Shown here one piece after another: positions 1 to 8,314 of a DNA stretch of 64,000 nt (positions within the stretch are counted from its first letter, which is position 1; each line of letters opens with the position of its first letter). The notes under the pieces were generated by a model. It was not told where the DNA came from. It made no database searches and saw only the letters and a program-made list of their open reading frames with translations. The stretch comes from Gammaproteobacteria bacterium (GTDB lineage: Bacteria; Pseudomonadota; Gammaproteobacteria; Burkholderiales; Gallionellaceae): NCBI GenBank assembly GCA_018820925.1, contig JAHJNJ010000026.1:1-64000 (forward strand), written 5' to 3'. The translations under genes and the position numbers were made by a program.

Positions 1-56
1 GCCCACGCTGTCGGTTGAGATTGGTTCCGCGTGGGCACACAAGACGTGCCCACCCT
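1..56. repeat. Partial intergenic palindromic repeat
   Basis: A short palindrome with arms GTGGGCAC and GTGCCCAC separated by 7 nt, and an outer GCCCACGC/GCGTGGGC pair. It lies downstream of rmuC and is cut by the window edge. It looks like a REP-type intergenic repeat. It could also act as the rmuC terminator, but no T-run is visible on the minus-strand side. Confidence 0.4.
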
Positions 57-83
57 ACGCAAACCACTCAAGGTTTCAAAAAA

Positions 84-1331
84 TCACTCCGCATCCGGTA
101 ACGCTGCCGGATGTTCCAGTTCCACCTGCTCGATACTGATAAAGCGTTTCGAAATCTTCTGGCTGGTGGTGCGCACGTCCTGCGCGTCTTCATGCGCCTG
201 GCGGATGTGATCCGCCAGCTTCTTCATGCGCTCGTCGAAACGGCCGAATTCCTTGCCCAGCTTGCCCAGTTCATCCTTGATGATGTGCACCTGCTTGCGC
301 GTCTCCACATCTTTCATCACCGCGCGTGCCGTATTCAGCACCGCCATCAGCGTGGTCGGCGACACGATCCACACGCGGCGCTGCATGGCGTAGTCCACCA
401 CGTCGGAATGATGCGCATGGATTTCGGCAAACACCGCCTCGGCGGGGATGAACATCACCGCGCCGTCCGAGGTGACCTCCGGGATAATGTATTTGCTGGA
501 GATATCTTCCACATGCTTTTTGACATCGGCCTTGAATTGTCGTTCAGCGACCAGTCTCTCGGCAGGGCTGGCCGCATCGAACATGCGGTGATAGTTTTCC
601 AGCGGAAACTTGGAATCCACCGCCACCATGCCGGTCGGCTCGGGCAACTTCAGCACGCAGTCGGCGCGGCTGCCGTTGGGCAGGGTGTATTGCATTTCGT
701 AGGCTTGCGGTGACAGGATGTTGCGTACCAGCCCTTCCAGTTGCACTTCGCCGAACGCCCCGCGCGAGCGCTTGTCACCCAGCAGTTCCTGCAAGCTCAC
801 CACATTCGTGGTCAAGCCGTCGATCTTCTTCTGCGCCTCGTCGATGGTCGCCAGCCGCGCCATCACGCTGATAAAGGTGTCATTGGTCTTCTTGAAGCCC
901 TCGTCCAGGCGCTCGTTCACCTTGCCGCCGATCTGCTCCAGGCGGCCATCCACTGTCTTGCTCAGCATTTCGATGCTGTTGCGCAGATGCTGCGAGGCGT
1001 TGTTGAACGATTCCTGGATGAGTTTCTGATCGGCACGGCCCTGCTCGGCCAGTTTCTCCAGCATCTGCGCCAGCATTTCGGTGCGCAAGGCAGCGATGGC
1101 CTCGCGCGTTGCGCGCAGTTCCTCGCCCACGGCGGAACGCAGCCGTTCCGACTCCGCCGCCTGCGCCGCGATCAGGCGGTCGCCCTGCTTGTTCAGGCCG
1201 TCGTTGAGGTCGGTAAGCATGGCGCGATGCTGCTGCTCCAGCACTTGAGCGGCGCGCGCAGGCTGGCGCCACTGCAGCGCCAACAGCACGATGAGCAGCA
1301 CAACGGCAACAACGGACAGGATTTCCAGCAT
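84..1331 (-). CDS. rmuC: DNA recombination protein RmuC
   Basis: RmuC-family protein of about 415 residues. In other bacteria the family limits inversions and recombination at short repeats and is thought to be nuclease-like. The N-terminus (MLEILSVVAVV) is one hydrophobic membrane anchor. It is followed by a long coiled-coil-like stretch, roughly residues 30-190, then the conserved RmuC core (GDKRSRGAFGEVQLE, DSKFPLENY, FIPAEAVFAE, SPTTLMAVL). The track ORF begins 34 codons earlier, but that extension has no membrane-anchor logic and the anchor is normally N-terminal, so I start at 1331. The gene stands alone. Family assignment is secure; the nuclease role is family knowledge. Confidence 0.9.
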   Translation of the reverse strand: MLEILSVVAVVLLIVLLALQWRQPARAAQVLEQQHRAMLTDLNDGLNKQGDRLIAAQAAESERLRSAVGEELRATREAIAALRTEMLAQMLEKLAEQGRADQKLIQESFNNASQHLRNSIEMLSKTVDGRLEQIGGKVNERLDEGFKKTNDTFISVMARLATIDEAQKKIDGLTTNVVSLQELLGDKRSRGAFGEVQLEGLVRNILSPQAYEMQYTLPNGSRADCVLKLPEPTGMVAVDSKFPLENYHRMFDAASPAERLVAERQFKADVKKHVEDISSKYIIPEVTSDGAVMFIPAEAVFAEIHAHHSDVVDYAMQRRVWIVSPTTLMAVLNTARAVMKDVETRKQVHIIKDELGKLGKEFGRFDERMKKLADHIRQAHEDAQDVRTTSQKISKRFISIEQVELEHPAALPDAE

Positions 1332-1390
1332 GGTTGTTTGGGGAAATTGGATCAGGGCGCAGTATAAACCATCGCCAGTCGGGTGAAACG

Positions 1391-1415
1391 ACAAGGGATG
1401 CCGAGCGTCCCTTGT
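1391..1415. repeat. Palindrome ACAAGGGA..TCCCTTGT, copy 1
   Basis: An imperfect hairpin, ACAAGGGATGC-CGA-GCGTCCCTTGT, between the dienelactone hydrolase-like gene and rmuC. A near-identical palindrome occurs at 2305-2330, so this is a repeated element. It may end transcription of the minus-strand gene to its right, but no T-tract follows it. Confidence 0.5.
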
Positions 1416-1459
1416 CACTCCATCCTTGCGCAAGCCACTCCGCTGCTTCGGCTGTACGC

Positions 1460-2251
1460 CTATTTGACTTTCAACGCACCCTTCAAGAACGCCAGACCTT
1501 CATCCCACGACGCCTTGTCGGCAGCGGCATCATAGGCCAGAGGCAGTTTGAACTCCTGCCCGAACTTGTCCGCTTCCGGATTGGTGAATGCGTGTTTGGC
1601 GCCCGGATAGGTCACGGCCTTGTAGCTCACGCCGGCCTTGTCCATCTCCTGGCGGAAGGCAGCGACCTGCTCCGCCGGGATCATCGGATCGGCTTCGCCG
1701 GTGAAGCTGGCCACGCGCGCCTGGACTTTGCCGGCTTCGGCCGGTGTCGCGGTCTTCAGGCTGCCGTGAAAACTCACCACTGCCTTGAGCGGCTCGCCGA
1801 TGCGCGCCATGTTGAGCACTACCGAACCGCCGAAGCAGTAGCCGATGGCGGCGATGTTGCCCGCATCCACCGTGGCTTCCTTGCTGATCAGCGTGTATGC
1901 GGCATCGAATCTGGATTTGGCCAGCGCTGCGTTCTTCGACACTTCACTGGCGAATTTGCCCGCATCGTCCGGGTGGTGCGCCTGTTTGCCGTCGCCGTAC
2001 ATATCCACTGCCAGCGCCGTATAGCCCTGCTCCGCCAGCATGCGGGCGCGCTTGCGCGCGTATTCGTTGTGCCCCCACCATTCGTGTACCACGAGGATGC
2101 CGGGACGTTTGCCTTTCACGGCATCGTCGTAAGCGATGTAGCCTTTGAGTGTGGTGCCGTTGGCGTTATAGCTGACTTCTTTTCCCTGCACGGCGGCCTG
2201 GGCTGCCACGGCAGCAAACATGAGTCCGATGAAAAATATCAAGGATTTCAT
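1460..2251 (-). CDS. Exported dienelactone hydrolase family protein
   Basis: Alpha/beta hydrolase of the dienelactone hydrolase family, 263 residues. Residues 1-20 form a Sec signal peptide ending AAQA, so the enzyme is probably periplasmic. The Cys-Asp-His triad of the family is visible: C139 in GYCFGGS, D188 in GEADPMIP, H220 in AKHAFTNP. E57 in HEWWG fits the conserved Glu of the family. The substrate cannot be told from sequence; many exported members have no known substrate. It sits between two repeat palindromes and shares no operon with its neighbours. Confidence 0.85.
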   Translation of the reverse strand: MKSLIFFIGLMFAAVAAQAAVQGKEVSYNANGTTLKGYIAYDDAVKGKRPGILVVHEWWGHNEYARKRARMLAEQGYTALAVDMYGDGKQAHHPDDAGKFASEVSKNAALAKSRFDAAYTLISKEATVDAGNIAAIGYCFGGSVVLNMARIGEPLKAVVSFHGSLKTATPAEAGKVQARVASFTGEADPMIPAEQVAAFRQEMDKAGVSYKAVTYPGAKHAFTNPEADKFGQEFKLPLAYDAAADKASWDEGLAFLKGALKVK

Positions 2252-2304
2252 GGTTATTCTCCTGCTGTGAATGGAGAATCAGTATAGATATATAGGTTGA
2301 AATG

Positions 2305-2330
2305 ACAAGGGACGCCGAGGCGTCCCTTGT
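2305..2330. repeat. Palindrome ACAAGGGACGCC/GGCGTCCCTTGT, copy 2
   Basis: A perfect 12-bp inverted repeat around GA, just past the 3' end of typA. It is the sister copy of 1391-1415. It probably serves as the transcription stop for typA, although no T-run is seen on the minus strand. Confidence 0.55.
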
Positions 2331-2349
2331 TGTTGCGTTCATTTGAAGA

Positions 2350-4182
2350 TCACTCCGCCGCGCGCATCGCCTTTTTGCGGTCGAATTCTTTCAGGAAACG
2401 TTTGCGGATACGGATGGACTTCGGCGTCAGTTCCACCAGTTCGTCGTCGTCGATGAACTCGACAGCCGATTCCAGCGTCAGCTTGATCGCGGTCGTCAAA
2501 CGCACCGCTTCGTCCGTGCCGGAAGCGCGCACGTTGGTGAGTTTCTTGCCCTTGATCGGGTTGACGTTCAAATCGTTATCGCGCGTATGGATGCCAATGA
2601 TCATGCCTTCGTACAGCTTGTCGCCCGGCACCACGAACATGCGGCCGCGATCTTCCAGGTTCCACAGGGCATAAGCCACGGCTTCGCCGTCTTCCGCCGA
2701 AATGAGCACGCCGTTGTGGCGTCCAGGCAAATCAGCCTTGACCGGACCGTAGTCGTCGAACACGTGGCTGATCAGCCCGGTGCCGCGCGTCATGGTCATG
2801 AAGTCGGACTGGAAGCCGATCAGGCCACGCGCCGGGATGTGGTATTCCAGACGGGTGCGGCCCTGGCCGTCGGATTCCATGTTGGTCAATTCGCCGCGAC
2901 GGCGACCGATCTCTTCCATCACCGCACCCTGATGTCCGTCTTCCAGGTCGATGCTCAGGTTCTCATACGGTTCGCATTTCTCGCCGTTGATCTCCTTGTA
3001 AACCACGCGCGGCTTGCCCACGGCCAGCTCGAAGCCCTCGCGGCGCATGGTTTCCAGCAAAATGGTCAGGTGCAATTCGCCACGACCGGAAACGCGGAAT
3101 ACGTCGGCATCGGCCGTGTCTTCGACCTTCAGCGCAACGTTGGTCAGCAATTCCTTGGTCAGGCGATCGCGGATCTGGCGGCTGGAAACAAACTTGCCTT
3201 CGGTACCCGCCAGCGGCGAGCTGTTCACCATGAAGTCCATGGTCAGCGTCGGCTCGTCCACCAGCAGCATGGGCAGGCCGACTGGATTGTCCTTGTCGCA
3301 AATGGTGACGCCGATGCCGATCTCGTCCAGGCCGGAAATGATGATGATGTCGCCCGCTTCGGCGCTCTCCACCGCCACGCGCTCCAGCCCCTGGAAACCC
3401 AGTACCTGGTTGATACGGCCGGAGCTGACCTGCTTCTCATGGTTCATCACCACCACGTTCTGGCCGGGCTTGATTCGCCCGTTCAACACACGGCCAATGC
3501 CCAGACGTCCGGTGAAAGTAGAGTAGTCGAGTGCGGCCAGTTGCAGTTGCAGCGGCGCTTCGGGATCGCCGGGCGGCGTCGGCACATGCGTCAATACGGT
3601 CTCGAACAACGGCTTCATGTCCGCAGCCGATCCGCCGCTGGACGGGGCATCCTTCAAATCCATGCAGGCCCAGCCATTCAGGCCGGAAGCATAAATGACC
3701 GGAAAGTCGAGTTGCTCGTCGGTTGCGCCAAGTTTGTCGAACAGATCGAAAGTCTGGTTCAGCACCCAGTCCGGGCGCGAGCCGGGACGGTCGATCTTGT
3801 TGATCACGACGATGGGCTTCAAACCCAGCGCCAGCGCTTTCTTGGTCACGAAACGGGTTTGCGGCATCGGGCCTTCCACCGCATCCACCAGCAGCAGCAC
3901 GCCGTTCACCATACCCAGCACGCGCTCCACCTCGCCACCGAAATCGGCGTGTCCCGGTGTGTCCACGATATTGATGTGGGTGCCTTCGTATTCGATGGCG
4001 GTGTTCTTGGCCAGAATGGTGATGCCGCGCTCTTTTTCCAGATCGTTGTTGTCCATCACGCGGATTTCCAGTTTCTGGTTGGCGCGGAAGGTGCCGGACT
4101 GGCGCAGCAACTGGTCAACCAGTGTGGTTTTGCCGTGGTCAACGTGGGCAATGATGGCGATGTTACGGAGGGCGCGGGACAT
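2350..4182 (-). CDS. typA: Ribosome-associated GTPase TypA/BipA
   Basis: Translational GTPase TypA/BipA, about 610 residues, the usual family length. The G1 motif AHVDHGKTT is near residue 12, G3 is [12 protein letters not shown] and G4 is NKID. EF-G-like domains and the BipA C-terminal domain follow. The family binds the 70S ribosome and supports ribosome assembly and stress or cold adaptation. The track ORF extends 30 codons upstream, but family members start at [13 protein letters not shown], so I use the ATG at 4182. The large plus-strand ORFs over this gene are antisense shadows. Confidence 0.95.
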   Translation of the reverse strand: MSRALRNIAIIAHVDHGKTTLVDQLLRQSGTFRANQKLEIRVMDNNDLEKERGITILAKNTAIEYEGTHINIVDTPGHADFGGEVERVLGMVNGVLLLVDAVEGPMPQTRFVTKKALALGLKPIVVINKIDRPGSRPDWVLNQTFDLFDKLGATDEQLDFPVIYASGLNGWACMDLKDAPSSGGSAADMKPLFETVLTHVPTPPGDPEAPLQLQLAALDYSTFTGRLGIGRVLNGRIKPGQNVVVMNHEKQVSSGRINQVLGFQGLERVAVESAEAGDIIIISGLDEIGIGVTICDKDNPVGLPMLLVDEPTLTMDFMVNSSPLAGTEGKFVSSRQIRDRLTKELLTNVALKVEDTADADVFRVSGRGELHLTILLETMRREGFELAVGKPRVVYKEINGEKCEPYENLSIDLEDGHQGAVMEEIGRRRGELTNMESDGQGRTRLEYHIPARGLIGFQSDFMTMTRGTGLISHVFDDYGPVKADLPGRHNGVLISAEDGEAVAYALWNLEDRGRMFVVPGDKLYEGMIIGIHTRDNDLNVNPIKGKKLTNVRASGTDEAVRLTTAIKLTLESAVEFIDDDELVELTPKSIRIRKRFLKEFDRKKAMRAAE

Positions 4183-4386
4183 GTCTGTACTACCTGTGCA
4201 GGATTCAAAGGGCGCGCATTCTAGCACAGAGGACGAAAGCAAATATGACAACTGTAAGCAGGCTAAATGCACCCGGTTGCGGCACGCAGATTTGGTCTGC
4301 TACAGCGGCTTCGCCGTACAGGTTATTGATCCGGCACGGTGAAGTCTTGACTCAATCGGTCTAAACGGATGTCGCAAGTTTCAAGC

Positions 4387-4432
4387 AGGGTGCGCTTGCG
4401 CACCATTTTGCTCTGGTGCGCAAGCGCACCCT
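4387..4432. repeat. Perfect 19-bp inverted repeat, REP-like
   Basis: Arms AGGGTGCGCTTGCGCACCA and its exact complement are separated by 8 nt. The repeat sits between typA and the FecR-like gene, downstream of the latter on the minus strand. It has the look of a REP-type element and could double as a terminator. Confidence 0.6.
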
Positions 4433-4465
4433 ACAACTGCCGAATTCAAACTTCACCTGGCCGGA

Positions 4466-5137
4466 TCAATAGTATCCGGTCAATCCCTGCCCGTAGAACG
4501 GTGGTCTGCGCCGGTTCAGCCACTCCAGCATGATGAGCTCGTCATCTGTGTGGTTGATGACCTTGGCGTTCGCCATGGACGGCATGCCCTTGTCGCGATG
4601 GATATTGACAGGGTGATCGTGGTGCCGGGTTTCGATACGCACAACCCGTCCGGGTTCCGCGTTCGGCTCGATCTCGGCAGTGCCGTAGCAGAGACAGAAA
4701 TACACATTTTCCGGCTCCGCCTCAATGTAGCACGCGGTGCCGCGAATACCGATGACGGCGGTGGGAACCACCAATCGTTTCTTGCCTGGTCCAAACACCG
4801 ACAGTATCCTGCCGCTAACGACACGGAAGAACTCTTTCGTCGCCTCCTTGCCAAACTGCACCACGCTGTCGCTGCGTTGCAGGAAAGCATTCCTGTCCAT
4901 GACATAAATGGCCTCGCCATCCGCACCGGTCGTAACCTTGTCGCCCGGTAGCACGGGCTGTCCCTTCCGCGCCAGTATGCCGTTGATGCGGACTTCGCCC
5001 TTTATCTTGTGCATGCCCTGCACGCCGGCGTAGTTTCCGGCGGCAAGCGCAGAACGGATCAGGCCGGGAATCCCCATGCCCGACAGCAGTCCCAGTGTCG
5101 ATAATTGCTGTAACAAACGGCGGCGTGATCTATTCAT
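4466..5137 (-). CDS. Tat-exported FecR-domain protein (orphan)
   Basis: 223-residue protein with an N-terminal twin-arginine signal (SRRRLLQQL, then a hydrophobic stretch ending ALA). A FecR-type beta-rich domain follows at about residues 45-160 (GEVRINGILARKGQPVLPGDKVTTGADGEA compressed: start GEVRING, later VVSGRILSVFGPG and VIGIRGTACY). FecR domains usually sense a periplasmic signal and control a sigma factor, but no FecI-type sigma or TonB receptor gene is nearby. There is no C-terminal membrane anchor. The mature protein has few cysteines (for example CLC). Function is unknown beyond the domain call. Confidence 0.75.
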   Translation of the reverse strand: MNRSRRRLLQQLSTLGLLSGMGIPGLIRSALAAGNYAGVQGMHKIKGEVRINGILARKGQPVLPGDKVTTGADGEAIYVMDRNAFLQRSDSVVQFGKEATKEFFRVVSGRILSVFGPGKKRLVVPTAVIGIRGTACYIEAEPENVYFCLCYGTAEIEPNAEPGRVVRIETRHHDHPVNIHRDKGMPSMANAKVINHTDDELIMLEWLNRRRPPFYGQGLTGYY

Positions 5138-5343
5138 GGTGGATCTCTCGCTGGTTATCCGGAACAGGGAGCCTCCTGTTTCTCTTGCCGGATATTATCA
5201 GACTGGCCGGACTGCAGGCAGTTCGCCCCGCAGTCCGCCAAATCCGGAAAACCTGCATCTGGCGCTGGCTTGTTGCGTTCTCGGCCACGCTCACTCCATT
5301 GAAATACGGGGGCCTGCGCCGCGCCGGGGCAGCGGAAAAAATT
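5138..5343. other. Intergenic region, no gene seen
   Basis: 206 bp between the FecR-like gene and the diguanylate cyclase 3' end, both on the minus strand. It holds one possible hairpin, CGGACTGC with GCAGTCCG at 5208-5237 and a 14-nt loop. That may be the cyclase terminator or FecR-side leader. No supported ORF is present. Confidence 0.4.
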
Positions 5344-7059
5344 TCAAGGGGGCTGGAAGCCCACTTCGGCGAAATGCACCCGGTTACGCCCTGCAGACTT
5401 GGCCTGGTACATGGCACTATCGGCCAGTCTGATCAGGTTTTCCTGGGAAGCGCCGTGATTATTGAACAACACCACGCCGATACAGGCAGTGCAGCGATGT
5501 TCGACGATGCGCGTCTCCCGCCCGCCCTCTTTCAGCACCGGCAAGCGGTAAATCTCGCCCACCGTCTGGCGTATCTTTTCGGCAACCATGCCTGCCTGTT
5601 TGATCGATGCTGTTTTATCGGCGTCCAATTCGCTCAGCATCACCACAAACTCGTCGCCGCCAAAGCGCGCGACGGTATCGACTTCACGCACGCAACTGTT
5701 GATGCGGCGCGCCACTTCCACCAGCAGGATATCGCCCACATCGTGACCATGCTCGTCGTTGAGCGGTTTGAAATTGTCCAGATCGATGAACATCAACGCT
5801 GCATAACGGTTGTTGCGCCTGCAGGCGGAGAGCACCTGGGCAAAGCGATCCTGCAGCAGGCGCCGGTTGGGCAATTTCGTCAGTGCGTCGTAAAAAGCCA
5901 GATTGCGGATCTGCTCTTCGGCCAGCTTGCGCTCGGTGATATTGCGCGTCACACCCAACATGATCAATTCGCCGGAATCGTTCTGGGTGTAACGGGTCGT
6001 TACTTCCGTCCACACTTTTTCGCCGTTACGGCAGTACTGCTCCACCTCGTCGGTATAGGTATGTTCTCCCTCCGCACCGCTCAAAAACAATTTTTTTCGC
6101 TCTGCTGTCCAGCCCCGAACATCGGCTTGCGATTTGGGTGTCAGCAATTGTTCGACCGGTTGCTCCATCACCTCCTCGGCGGTATAGCCGAGCAGTTTCA
6201 CCACCGACGGGCTCATATACACCCACTTGTTCGTTTCCAGATTCACGATCCAGATCACGTCGGAAATGTTATCGGCCAGGAAACGGTATCTGGCCTCACT
6301 TTCATTAACCATGATTTTTTGCTGATCGAGCACATCCAGCATGCGATCCAGGTGGCGCGCCAGCACGCCGATTTCGTCTGCGCGCCCGGTATCCGAGCGC
6401 CGCCTGCCCCAGCCGTGTTCGACTGCCGCCGCAACATGCATGAGGTGATTCAGGCCACTTGTCAATCGCCGCGCCAAAAACAACGCGATGAGCGACACCG
6501 TAAATACCGCAACCAGCATGAACTCGATCCACATCCGGGTAAGCGCGGCCAGGTTCGCATTGACTGTATCCCGCGTCATCTCGACCCGCACCCAGCCCAG
6601 CAGGTGGCCTTCGGCCATCACCGGATGAGCGATAACGATCAGACCCGCCTGATTCACCAGCACGACCTGTTCCCTGTTGGCGGAAGCCAGCATGTCGCGG
6701 CTCACCTTGTCGGTCACAAAAAATCCAACCTCATCCGGATTGGTTGAAGCCAGCACTTCGCCGTGCGTATTCAGGAAGTAGGCGCGCTGCAAATCCCGCG
6801 TCCTGGCGAAGCCCTGCACCACCTCCTGCAGACCCACCAGGTCGTTTGCCAATGCCCATGAAGTTCCGCTGATGGCAAGCGCATGCGCCAGCGAGGACGC
6901 GCGCTCTTCAGAAGATTGATAGAGATCCTGCCGTTGTTGTTCCAGTATCAGGTAGCCGAAACCCAGCATAAGCGCGAGCGATGCCAGCGCGAAGCCCAGA
7001 ATCAGCTGTCTTCGAATGGAGCCCCGCCACAGCCTGTTGATGTATTTTCCGGTATTCAT
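5344..7059 (-). CDS. Membrane diguanylate cyclase (sensor-HAMP-PAS-GGDEF)
   Basis: 571-residue c-di-GMP synthase. A transmembrane helix near residues 20-40 and another near 170-190 bracket a periplasmic sensor of about 130 residues. HAMP-like and PAS (about 255-380) segments follow, then a GGDEF domain. The active-site motif GGDEF is intact at 467-471, and an RxxD inhibition site (REVD) lies five residues before it, so the enzyme should be active and product-inhibited. The start codon overlaps the stop of the upstream PhnD-like lipoprotein gene by one base (TGATG). This implies coupled translation and a binding-protein/sensor pair. Confidence 0.9.
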   Translation of the reverse strand: MNTGKYINRLWRGSIRRQLILGFALASLALMLGFGYLILEQQRQDLYQSSEERASSLAHALAISGTSWALANDLVGLQEVVQGFARTRDLQRAYFLNTHGEVLASTNPDEVGFFVTDKVSRDMLASANREQVVLVNQAGLIVIAHPVMAEGHLLGWVRVEMTRDTVNANLAALTRMWIEFMLVAVFTVSLIALFLARRLTSGLNHLMHVAAAVEHGWGRRRSDTGRADEIGVLARHLDRMLDVLDQQKIMVNESEARYRFLADNISDVIWIVNLETNKWVYMSPSVVKLLGYTAEEVMEQPVEQLLTPKSQADVRGWTAERKKLFLSGAEGEHTYTDEVEQYCRNGEKVWTEVTTRYTQNDSGELIMLGVTRNITERKLAEEQIRNLAFYDALTKLPNRRLLQDRFAQVLSACRRNNRYAALMFIDLDNFKPLNDEHGHDVGDILLVEVARRINSCVREVDTVARFGGDEFVVMLSELDADKTASIKQAGMVAEKIRQTVGEIYRLPVLKEGGRETRIVEHRCTACIGVVLFNNHGASQENLIRLADSAMYQAKSAGRNRVHFAEVGFQPP

Positions 7060-7955
7060 CAGTATTCGATTTGCCGCACAGTTTCGGAAAACGTCTTCAA
7101 ATATTGCTGAACCGGTTTGTATGTATTATCGGTCGCATACTCGAAGCGGGTGATTCCCATTCTTTCCAGCATGGCCCGGCCTTCTTCAGTCCGGCCCAGT
7201 TCGACCAATGCCCGGCCCACTTTCACGACCAACGTGGGCGGGACATCATCCCGCACCACCCAGCCGTTGTTGGGCAGCGTCCCGGTCTGCCACTTCACCT
7301 CAAGCTGCGCCGCCATCTCCGGATTTTCCTGCTGAAAGGTCTTCCACGGCACGGGCCAGGTCGCCCCCGCCGCCACATGGCCGCGCAGCACATTCATGAT
7401 GGACGATTCCTGCGAGCCGACATAAAGATTCTCTATGTCGCGATTCACGTCAATGCCGTGCGTTTGCAAATAGTATTGGGGCATCATGGTCGCGGCGAGT
7501 GCCGTCAACGCAGGATAGGAAACCTTCTTGCCTTTCAGGTCGCTCACCTGGCGGATTCCGCTGTCCTTGCGCACCAGGATAATGCCGCGAAACATCTCGT
7601 CATTTCCCATTTTGCCGAACACGCGGTAACCGTATTTGAGCGAACGCACGGTCTGGTAAGGATTGGGCATGGCAAAATCGAAGTGTCCGCCGTACAGCTT
7701 CTTGTCGAATTCTTCATAATTGCGCGATGCTTCCAGCCGGAAGTGCGCTTGGGGAATGCGGGCATTGAGGTAGTCGATGACGGGGCCGTAGACCTCCAGC
7801 AGACGCTTGGGGTTATGCAGCGGATGGATACCCACGATGTATTCTTTGGGCGCATCCGCACCCCGTGGTGAGAACGTGGGGTGGTAGGTTTCTTCCTGTT
7901 GTTTGCCGCAGCCGACAATGAACAATGCAGCAAGTACCGCCATGATCCATTTCAT
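7059..7955 (-). CDS. PhnD-like phosphate/phosphonate-type binding lipoprotein
   Basis: 298-residue solute-binding protein of the PhnD/phosphate-phosphite-phosphonate superfamily. Residues 1-16 form a lipoprotein signal with lipobox IVGC. The family core is visible (YIVGIHPLHNPKRL, FAMPNPYQTVR, ILVRKDSGIRQVSDLKGKKV, GATWPVPW). No ABC permease or ATPase gene is adjacent. The next gene is a membrane diguanylate cyclase whose start overlaps this stop, so the protein more likely feeds a ligand signal to that cyclase than a transporter. The ligand is unknown. Confidence 0.85.
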   Translation of the reverse strand: MKWIMAVLAALFIVGCGKQQEETYHPTFSPRGADAPKEYIVGIHPLHNPKRLLEVYGPVIDYLNARIPQAHFRLEASRNYEEFDKKLYGGHFDFAMPNPYQTVRSLKYGYRVFGKMGNDEMFRGIILVRKDSGIRQVSDLKGKKVSYPALTALAATMMPQYYLQTHGIDVNRDIENLYVGSQESSIMNVLRGHVAAGATWPVPWKTFQQENPEMAAQLEVKWQTGTLPNNGWVVRDDVPPTLVVKVGRALVELGRTEEGRAMLERMGITRFEYATDNTYKPVQQYLKTFSETVRQIEY

Positions 7956-8314
7956 CTGAAGTTCTCCCCGAACGCGGATCAGCTGTATAACTCATTAACC
8001 TGTAAGCGAAATATACTCGCATTACTTTTGGCGGCAAAATTCATCACTTAACCTGTGCCCCGCATAACATAATGCTGGCTTTTATTTTCTTGCTGAGTAT
8101 AATGCGCGCCTTGTCGCCCCAAGGGCGGCATTGAGTTCATCGTTTTCTGACCCTCTGGCATCTCTGTTTTATTCTGGATGCGCCAAGCTTCACCGGTTAG
8201 CGACGATGTTTTGTTTGCGCCGGTAGAGGTATTTAGTATTTCCCCCTACTGAATTTCATTGTGTGGCCCCAAGGCCGCGCATGCGCTGTATCTTAAAAAA
8301 ATTAAGGAACAACT
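7956..8314. other. Divergent promoter region and long rhlE leader
   Basis: 359 bp between the PhnD-like gene (minus) and rhlE (plus). A clear -10 TATAAT is at 8098-8103. If it is used, rhlE mRNA has a leader of about 200 nt before its GTG start. The leader contains several short self-complementary runs (for example GCCCCAAGGGCGGC) and a pyrimidine-rich part. No ORF is supported here. Confidence 0.45.
8075..8103 (+). promoter_or_regulatory. Putative sigma-70 promoter of rhlE
   Basis: Consensus -10 hexamer TATAAT at 8098-8103, with a poor -35 (CTGGCT at 8075-8080, 17-bp spacer). It lies upstream of rhlE and downstream of nothing else on this strand. Confidence 0.45.

Noticed and set aside
2587-4224. 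545-aa plus-strand ORF across typA
   Set aside because: Antisense shadow of a strongly conserved GTPase gene; its His/Gln-rich translation matches no family.
5095-6747. 550-aa plus-strand ORF across the diguanylate cyclase
   Set aside because: No recognisable domain; opposite to an intact GGDEF gene.
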